This document shows positions 59,253 through 64,000 of a DNA stretch of 64,000 bases, one piece after another. How positions within the stretch are numbered: the stretch's first letter is position 1; each line of letters begins with the position of its first letter. The position numbers and the translations under genes are program-made. The stretch spans positions 1 through 64,000 of the forward strand of contig NZ_JAKZFT010000012.1 in NCBI RefSeq assembly GCF_022808985.1. The letters are read 5' to 3'. The notes beneath the pieces are model-generated. The model was not told the DNA's origin and searched no databases. It was given only the letters and a program-made list of their open reading frames with translations. This DNA comes from Geotalea sp. SG265 (GTDB lineage Bacteria; Desulfobacterota; Desulfuromonadia; Geobacterales; Geobacteraceae).

Positions 59253-59615
59253 ATGAAACAGTTCACGGAAAAGCAGAAGAAGGACCTGAAGGTTCTGGTA
59301 ACATTCGTCGATATTTACTGCCGTGCCAGGCACGGCGAAAAGAGGAATGGACCGGGTCTCACCCCATTACCGGCGGAACCCGGCCTGATTTTTAAAAAGG
59401 ATATTCATCTTTGCGGCGAGTGTGCCTCCCTTGTTGCCCATGCGCTGGACAAGCGGCGCCGATGCCCGCTCGACCCGAAACCATCCTGCAAGAAGTGCCC
59501 GATCCATTGCTACAGCAAGGAATACCGGGCCAGAATCAGGGAAGTCATGGCCTTTTCCGGCAGGCGGATGATCATGCGCGGCAGGCTCGACCTGTTGTGG
59601 CACTACCTATTCTAG
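59253..59615 (+). CDS. Cys-rich protein of the nitrous-oxide-stimulated-promoter family
   Basis: This 120-residue protein has HLCGECASLVAHALDKRRRCP and SCKKCPIHCYSKEYRARIREV; the CxxC and CxxCxxxC groups could bind a metal centre. The pattern matches the family annotated as nitrous oxide-stimulated promoter (PF11756-type), whose function is unknown. The start at 59253 is tentative; earlier in-frame ATGs at 59217, 59241 and 59244 lack good ribosome-binding sites. It lies 11 bases before the ferredoxin-like gene and is likely cotranscribed. Confidence 0.75.
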   Translation: MKQFTEKQKKDLKVLVTFVDIYCRARHGEKRNGPGLTPLPAEPGLIFKKDIHLCGECASLVAHALDKRRRCPLDPKPSCKKCPIHCYSKEYRARIREVMAFSGRRMIMRGRLDLLWHYLF

Positions 59616-59626
59616 AAGGAGACAGA

Positions 59627-60358
59627 ATGATCAGAAAAATTGTACAGATAGACCGTGAGAAATGCAACGGCTGCGGACTCTGTGTCCCTGCCTGTGCCGA
59701 AGGGGCGATACGGATTATCGACGGCAAGGCTGTCCTGTCGGCGGACAATCTTTGCGACGGGCTGGGTGCCTGCCTGGGTGACTGCCCCCAGCATGCCATA
59801 GCCATCATCGAACGAGAGGCGGAGGAATTCGATGAGGCCGCAGTGGAAAAACACCTGAAGAAGGCTGTGGAAAAGCAGGCAATTGCCCAGACCCATGGCG
59901 GTCATCACGGGGGCTGCCCAGGCTCACGCGCCATGTCATTTGCCCCTTCCCCTGCAAAGGGCTCCGGCGATACCGTGGAACGTGCACCCAGCCAGCTTCG
60001 CCAGTGGCCGGTACAGCTGAACCTGGTCCCGACGACGGCCCCATATTTTCAGGATGCGGACCTCCTTATCACTGCGGATTGCGTCCCCTTCGCCTACGCA
60101 GAGTATCACCGGGATTTTCTAGCCGGCAAAGCCGTGGTGGTGGGCTGTCCGAAGCTGGACGACAACCAGCATTACCGGGACAAGCTTACCGAGCTCTTCA
60201 CCATGTCCGCAATCCGGTCCATTACGGTATTGCGCATGGAGGTTCCCTGTTGCGGCGGCATCGTCATGGCGGCCCGCCAGGCTTTGGCAGCCTCGGGCAA
60301 GGACATTCCTTTCAAAGAGGTTACCATCGGCATTCGCGGGCAGGTGTTGGAGCCTTAA
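59627..60358 (+). CDS. Ferredoxin-like protein with C-terminal cysteine domain
   Basis: This 243-residue protein starts MIRKIVQIDREKCNGCGLCV. Cys13, 16, 19 and 23 form one 4Fe-4S motif; a second, CDGLGACLGDCPQ, has Cys43, 49 and 53 but Leu46 in place of the second cysteine. A His/Gly stretch (THGGHHGGCPG) and a C-terminal domain with ITADCVPFAYAEYHRDFL, GCPKLDD and PCCGGIV follow. It is probably an electron-transfer protein. GAAGGAGAC precedes the ATG. A terminator follows at 60386-60417. Confidence 0.82.
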   Translation: MIRKIVQIDREKCNGCGLCVPACAEGAIRIIDGKAVLSADNLCDGLGACLGDCPQHAIAIIEREAEEFDEAAVEKHLKKAVEKQAIAQTHGGHHGGCPGSRAMSFAPSPAKGSGDTVERAPSQLRQWPVQLNLVPTTAPYFQDADLLITADCVPFAYAEYHRDFLAGKAVVVGCPKLDDNQHYRDKLTELFTMSAIRSITVLRMEVPCCGGIVMAARQALAASGKDIPFKEVTIGIRGQVLEP

Positions 60359-60385
60359 TCGGGAATTAGACATTGGGGTGATGGG

Positions 60386-60417
60386 GCCGGGCCTAAGTTT
60401 AGGCTCGGCTTTTTTTC
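60386..60417 (+). terminator. Intrinsic terminator after the ferredoxin-like gene
   Basis: GCCGGGCCTAA pairs with TTAGGCTCGGC, followed by TTTTTTT. Confidence 0.9.
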
Positions 60418-60476
60418 TAAGAAAACCAGTAGGTTTGCTAAAAGGATAAAAAGGATTGTTTTTGTCTTTTTTTGCA

Positions 60477-60505
60477 TTGACAACGGGGGGCGGCGCTGGT
60501 ATTTT
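60477..60505 (+). promoter_or_regulatory. Promoter of the peroxiredoxin gene
   Basis: TTGACA (60477-60482) and TATTTT (60500-60505), 17-base spacer, about 40 bases upstream of the start codon. Confidence 0.7.
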
Positions 60506-60546
60506 TCAGACAGATTCAATTGATTGCCATACAAAAGGAGAAAACC

Positions 60547-61143
60547 ATGAGCATTTGCACGCTGGTTACCCAGGATGCCCCTGACTTTACCGCTGAGGCA
60601 GTTATGCCCGACAACACCTTTGCCGAAATCAAGCTGTCGGCCTATCACGGCAAGTATGTCATTCTCTTTTTCTACCCGCTCGATTTCACTTTTGTCTGCC
60701 CCTCGGAAATACTTGCCTTTAATAAGCGGTTACCTGACTTCAAGGGGAAAAACTGCGAGGTGATCGGCGTATCGGTCGATTCCAAGTACACCCACCTGGC
60801 TTGGAAAAATACACCTCTGGAGAATGGAGGGATCGGTAAAATTCAATACCCTCTGGTTCAGGATCTGAACAAGTCCATCGCCCGGTCCTACGGAATCCTC
60901 TTCAACGATTCGGTTGCCCTGCGCGGTCTGTTTCTCATCGATCCTAACGGTAAGGTGCGCCACGCGGTGATCAACGATTTGCCTCTGGGGCGCAGCGTCA
61001 ACGAGGCCCTGCGTATGGTCGGTGCTTTGCAGTTTGTGGAAACCCACGGTGATGAGGTGTGCCCAGCCAACTGGCAGGAAGGAGATGAAGCAATGACGGC
61101 ATCGAGCGAAGGGGTTGCTGCATACCTGGCAAAGCATGGCTGA
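60547..61143 (+). CDS. Typical 2-Cys peroxiredoxin (AhpC/TSA)
   Basis: This 198-residue enzyme reduces hydrogen peroxide and organic hydroperoxides. Peroxidatic Cys51 lies in DFTFVCPSE and resolving Cys172 in EVCPANW. GGIG (about 94-97) is present, while the C-terminal YF motif linked to overoxidation sensitivity is absent (end AAYLAKHG). AAAAGGAG precedes the ATG. It has its own promoter and a hairpin after the stop. The electron donor, probably a thioredoxin, is encoded elsewhere. Confidence 0.95.
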   Translation: MSICTLVTQDAPDFTAEAVMPDNTFAEIKLSAYHGKYVILFFYPLDFTFVCPSEILAFNKRLPDFKGKNCEVIGVSVDSKYTHLAWKNTPLENGGIGKIQYPLVQDLNKSIARSYGILFNDSVALRGLFLIDPNGKVRHAVINDLPLGRSVNEALRMVGALQFVETHGDEVCPANWQEGDEAMTASSEGVAAYLAKHG

Positions 61144-61168
61144 GAAGGCGGATATGGGCACCACAACC

Positions 61169-61196
61169 GCGGCGCGGAAATCTATTTTCCGCGCCG
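61169..61196 (+). terminator. Hairpin after the peroxiredoxin gene
   Basis: GGCGCGGAAA and TTTCCGCGCC form a 10-bp stem about 26 bases past the stop codon. Only a short T-run follows. Confidence 0.6.
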
Positions 61197-61295
61197 TTCT
61201 GCATTCTGCCTGGAAATGCTGACCTTGCCAGTGGGGGGTATTTATGTTAAAAGGATAAAATCTGCAAGCATAATGATGGGAAAAGGAGCATCGCC

Positions 61296-61700
61296 ATGCG
61301 TATCGTTGTTGCAGGTTTACCGCTTTTACTGCTCTTTGTTTTCACTGTACCTTCCTTCGCCCAGGAGGCGCAGCAACCCGAAGCCATCGCCGAAAAAATG
61401 TCCTTCAAGCTGGTGCGAGGACTCACCAATGTGGTGACCGGGGTGGTGGAGATCCCGAAACAGTCCTACCTGACCGTACGTGATCGGGGGAAGATCGGCT
61501 ATGTGGTGGGACCGATCAAAGGGGGGGCGATGGCCTTGTATCGGACACTGCTGGGTGCGGTGGAGACCGTATTTTTCATGGTGCCACAGCCGGGATATTA
61601 CGACCCGATGGTAAATCCTGAATATGTCTGGCAAGGTTGGGAAAAACGGCCGGAACTGGTTGTCATCAAAGAGACCGAACCTGTGGAAGAGGGAGAATGA
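61296..61700 (+). CDS. Exosortase-associated TIGR04073-type protein, first copy
   Basis: This 134-residue exported protein has a signal peptide (MRIVVAGLPLLLLFVFTVPSFA). KLVRGLTNVVTGVVEIPKQS, VGPIKGGAMALYRTLLGAVE and PQPGYYDPMVNPEYVWQ match the TIGR04073 pattern, a short exported family seen in genomes with exosortase systems. Function unknown. AAAAGGAGCATCGCC lies before the ATG. Translation of the next related gene starts at its stop, so the pair is coupled. Confidence 0.85.
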   Translation: MRIVVAGLPLLLLFVFTVPSFAQEAQQPEAIAEKMSFKLVRGLTNVVTGVVEIPKQSYLTVRDRGKIGYVVGPIKGGAMALYRTLLGAVETVFFMVPQPGYYDPMVNPEYVWQGWEKRPELVVIKETEPVEEGE

Positions 61701-61702
61701 GC

Positions 61703-62083
61703 ATGCCACAAAGGGGAAGCTTCCTTATTGCAGCGACGGTTTTGATCTGGCTCCTTGCGGTAACTGCCCCTCCGGCCGGAGCCGATGATTACCGGACGGT
61801 TGAGAATGCCGGCCCCCAGGAAGTGGTTGATGCCATGGCAAGCAAGGCCGCGCGCGGCTTGGCCAATACGGCGACAGGATGGGGCGAGTTTCCCAAGCAG
61901 ATCTATTTGACTGCCAAGGACGACGGCATTGCCAAGGGGCTGCTTGTCGGTCCGCTTAAGGGCGTGGGAATGACACTGGTGAGAACGGCATCGGGCCTTC
62001 TGGAGACGGTTACTTTTTTTATTCCGTATCCTGGCTTTTACGACCCGTACTTCGACCCGGCTTACGTCTGGCAGAAGGAGTAG
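61703..62083 (+). CDS. TIGR04073-type protein, second copy
   Basis: This 126-residue exported protein starts MPQRGSFLIAATVLIWLLAV (signal) and repeats the family pattern: ARGLANTATGWGEFPKQIYL, VGPLKGVGMTLVRTASGLLE and PYPGFYDPYFDPAYVWQ. It is a tandem paralogue of the gene just before it. The start at 61703 has GGGAG 7 bases upstream; an ATG at 61697 overlaps the previous stop. A bidirectional terminator follows at 62133-62167. Probable role in cell-surface assembly is inference from the family. Confidence 0.85.
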   Translation: MPQRGSFLIAATVLIWLLAVTAPPAGADDYRTVENAGPQEVVDAMASKAARGLANTATGWGEFPKQIYLTAKDDGIAKGLLVGPLKGVGMTLVRTASGLLETVTFFIPYPGFYDPYFDPAYVWQKE

Positions 62084-62132
62084 CCAGGCCGAAGGGACCG
62101 GCGGGCTCAACAGTCAACGCTGCATTCAGTAA

Positions 62133-62167
62133 TAAAAAAAGCCGCATCCCGAAGGATGCGGCTTTTC
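62133..62167. terminator. Bidirectional intrinsic terminator
   Basis: AAAAAAAGCCGCATCC pairs with GGATGCGGCTTTT. It ends both the TIGR04073-type pair (plus) and the Lys/Ala-rich gene (minus). Confidence 0.92.
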
Positions 62168-62185
62168 AATTTCCTTAAAGGGAAA

Positions 62186-62431
62186 TTACTTTGCAGCAGG
62201 AGCAGCAGGAGCAGCCGCAGGTGCTTCTTCTTTCTTCTCAGCAGCTTTCTTAGCAGCTTTTTTCTTCTTAGCAGCTTTCTTCTTAGCAGGTTTTTTAACT
62301 TCTTTCACTTCGCCAGCAGCAGGAGCGGCAGCAGCAGGAGCTTCGGTTTTTGCAGGCTCAGCAGCGAAAACAACGCCAGCGAAAGCAACGGCAACGAGTG
62401 CAGCAACAACAGAGGACAGAACTTTTTTCAT
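62186..62431 (-). CDS. Lys/Ala-rich small exported protein
   Basis: This 81-residue protein has a signal peptide (MKKVLSSVVAALVAVAFAGV...) and a low-complexity body of EAPAAAAPAAGE, a strongly basic KKPAKKKAAKKKKAAKKAAE core and a PAAAPAAPAAK tail. It may bind nucleic acid or acidic polymers in the periplasm; similar proteins are common in this group but uncharacterised. AGGAG precedes the ATG. The repetitive DNA suggests length variation. Confidence 0.75.
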   Translation of the reverse strand: MKKVLSSVVAALVAVAFAGVVFAAEPAKTEAPAAAAPAAGEVKEVKKPAKKKAAKKKKAAKKAAEKKEEAPAAAPAAPAAK

Positions 62432-62631
62432 GGTGATTCTCCTTTGAAGATATAAGATGTTTTTACCTATAGCAGGGAGCATGCCAAATTTTTCAGCTGG
62501 TCTAACCTGTTGAAAACACAGTGGCTTGTTGCATTTGCCTTCAGGGGTGGCAAAATGTTAACCCGAAATAGTCAGAAGTATGCCTTATTTGGGGTATGTG
62601 GTGCGGTTAATCTGTCCTCTCTGGATATCCC

Positions 62632-62661
62632 TTGCAAGGTATTGAATAAATTTGATATTAT
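62632..62661 (+). promoter_or_regulatory. Possible promoter of the B12/radical SAM gene
   Basis: TTGCAA (62632-62637) and TATTAT (62656-62661), 18-base spacer, about 58 bases before the chosen start codon. Confidence 0.5.
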
Positions 62662-62672
62662 GCGTGCCGGTC

Positions 62673-62691
62673 GTGGCGGCAAGCTTCCGCC
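62673..62691. other. Leader hairpin
   Basis: TGGCGG and CCGCCA can pair around a 7-base loop, shortly before the start of the radical SAM gene. Function unknown. Confidence 0.35.
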
Positions 62692-62719
62692 ATGACCATT
62701 TATGTTTATGAGGCAAGAC

Positions 62720-64000
62720 ATGGACAAATGCTTGCCTGGAGGATTTTTGCAGAGAGATTTCTTGCTTTCGGTTGAAAAACCTGCCCGTTACATGGGTGGT
62801 GAAATGGGGGCCGTTACCCGACCCGACGCAGAGGTCAGGTTCGTCCTTGCTTTTCCGGATGTCTATGAAGTGGGAATGAGCCATCTGGGGCTGCGCATTC
62901 TTTACAATATCCTCAATGGGGAGCCGTGGGTAGCTGCTGAGCGGGTTTATGCACCCTGGCCCGATATGGAGGAGCATCTCAGGTCCGACGACATTCCCCT
63001 TGCTACCCTCGAGACGGCGACCCCCCTTTGCAACACGGACATCATCGGTTTTACCCTGCAGTACGAACTTTCCTACAGTAATATCCTCAACATGCTTGAG
63101 TTGGCAGGCATTCCCCTGCTTGCTTCCGCACGGGGGGCAAAATTTCCCCTGATCCTCGGTGGCGGGCCCTGCGCCTGCAACCCCGAGCCACTGGCCGACT
63201 TTTTTGACGCTTTTCTCCTTGGAGACGGAGAGGATGCTGTTCTTGAGATCGCAGCAACGTACCGCCAATGGAAGCATGGCGGTGGCACCAAGGATGAGCT
63301 GCTCCATCGGCTGTCGCTGATCGATGGCGTCTATATTCCCTCCTTTTTTTCGGTTTCCCATGCCCCGGATGGGCGTGTGGCAACCATCACCTCTCTGAAG
63401 CCAGGCTATGAGAGGGTGCGGAGGCGAATTGCTCCCGATCTCAATGCCCTGCCCTCTCCCACTGTTCCGGTAGTGCCTTTCCTGAAGACGGTGCACGACC
63501 GGGTCAGCATGGAAATCGCCCGGGGCTGTACCCGGGGGTGCCGTTTCTGTCAGGCCGGCTACATCTATCGCCCCTTGCGGGAGCGGACTCCGGCCCAGGT
63601 CATGGAAAAAATCGAAGAGACCCTGCGCAACACGGGTTACGACGAAATATCGCTCCTTGCCCTTTCCGCCGGCGATTACAGCTGTCTTACTCCATTGCTC
63701 CAGGGGCTGATGCACCGTTACGCCGAGGAGCGGATTGCCGTTTCGCTGCCATCACTCCGGGTGGGAAGCCTGACGCCGGAGATGGTGGCAGAGATCAACA
63801 AGGTGCGAAAGACCGGGTTCACCCTTGCACCGGAAGCGGGAAGCGACAGGCTGCGCCAGGTGATCAACAAGGGAATCACCGAGGCCGATCTGCTGGAGAC
63901 CGCATCGCAGGTCTATGGCGCCGGCTGGCGGCTGATCAAGCTCTACTTCATGATCGGCCTGCCGACGGAGACCATGGAGGATGTCTTGAGGATCGCCGAA
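62720..64000 (+). CDS. B12-binding radical SAM protein (TIGR03960-type), cut by window edge
   Basis: The first 427 residues are in the window. The frame is open and starts MDKCLPGGFLQRDFLLSVEK; ATGs at 62702 and 62708 are also in frame, but GAGG lies just before 62720. The N-terminal part (FAFPDVYEVGMSHLGLRILY-like, LILGGGPCACNPEPLADFFD) matches a B12-binding-like domain, and the radical SAM motif is RGCTRGCRFCQAGYIYRP (near residue 269). The family precedes ribonuclease G-type genes in related genomes, with unknown substrate. Confidence 0.88.
   Translation, partial: MDKCLPGGFLQRDFLLSVEKPARYMGGEMGAVTRPDAEVRFVLAFPDVYEVGMSHLGLRILYNILNGEPWVAAERVYAPWPDMEEHLRSDDIPLATLETATPLCNTDIIGFTLQYELSYSNILNMLELAGIPLLASARGAKFPLILGGGPCACNPEPLADFFDAFLLGDGEDAVLEIAATYRQWKHGGGTKDELLHRLSLIDGVYIPSFFSVSHAPDGRVATITSLKPGYERVRRRIAPDLNALPSPTVPVVPFLKTVHDRVSMEIARGCTRGCRFCQAGYIYRPLRERTPAQVMEKIEETLRNTGYDEISLLALSAGDYSCLTPLLQGLMHRYAEERIAVSLPSLRVGSLTPEMVAEINKVRKTGFTLAPEAGSDRLRQVINKGITEADLLETASQVYGAGWRLIKLYFMIGLPTETMEDVLRIAE

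Noticed and set aside
62510-62695. Short plus-strand frame before the last gene
   Set aside because: It covers the promoter-like sequence and lacks a ribosome-binding site.
1-64000. CRISPR arrays, tRNA or rRNA genes
   Set aside because: No regularly spaced direct repeats and no tRNA- or rRNA-like segments were recognised by eye. A covariance-model scan was not possible.

Overview
The window looks like chromosomal DNA from a member of the Geobacteraceae (Geobacter/Geotalea type, Desulfuromonadota). This is inferred from gene content and style: Ku-LigD end joining, a CDGSH protein, two TIGR04073-type proteins, a TIGR03960-type B12/radical SAM protein, hybrid histidine kinases and high GC. No ribosomal RNA, tRNA or CRISPR array was seen.

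Layout. 1-4641: a coiled-coil ORF remnant, an OmpA-type porin, MscL with a zinc-ribbon tail, a YbhB-type protein, a haloacid-dehalogenase-like hydrolase, an FKBP-like protein and a thioredoxin-fold protein. 4796-12410: the end-joining locus (ligD, ku), a glycoside hydrolase, a rhodanese, and a three-gene membrane-associated operon. 12497-20081: small envelope proteins, then an overlapping AI-2E-type permease/TamA/TamB operon. 20087-26005: a flavodoxin, a three-gene phosphorelay cluster and a WG-repeat protein.

26178-28487 is the most unusual stretch. Four consecutive small gene units (higBA and three hypothetical genes) are bounded by 7-base core sites of the GTTRRRY/RYYYAAC type. The two ends of each unit are complementary to each other (7/7 in two units, 6/7 in two), and imperfectly palindromic spacers of 50-62 bases separate the units. 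This reads as an integron gene-cassette array without an integrase in view.

28646-34107 and beyond: an Slp lipoprotein, a MITE-like repeat, Nudix, CDGSH and YceI proteins, and a periplasmic serine carboxypeptidase. A five-gene minus-strand operon (43501 to 32935) follows, encoding a cadherin-repeat surface protein, a TPR-sulfotransferase, a TolC-type channel, a type I ABC exporter and its HlyD adaptor. This looks like an export pathway that may sulfate its own substrate. 43835-47342: a CcdA-like membrane protein with a small zinc ribbon, and a two-gene radical SAM/DUF4130 putative DNA-repair unit. 47470-54147: a TetR-controlled RND efflux operon with two identical-core palindromic operators and a 26-residue single-span membrane peptide just before the pump genes. 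54301-64000: MarR, TatA, a response regulator, UvrB, PcnB, a ferredoxin-like protein, a 2-Cys peroxiredoxin, the TIGR04073-type pair, a Lys/Ala-rich secreted protein and the start of a B12-binding radical SAM gene cut by the window edge.

A second dispersed repeat, about 170-180 bp, occurs twice: inside the ku-ligD interval and next to the carboxypeptidase gene. Its core is conserved while its terminal stems differ in sequence but stay self-complementary. Start sites were chosen from visible ribosome-binding sites and family start patterns; uncertain ones are flagged.
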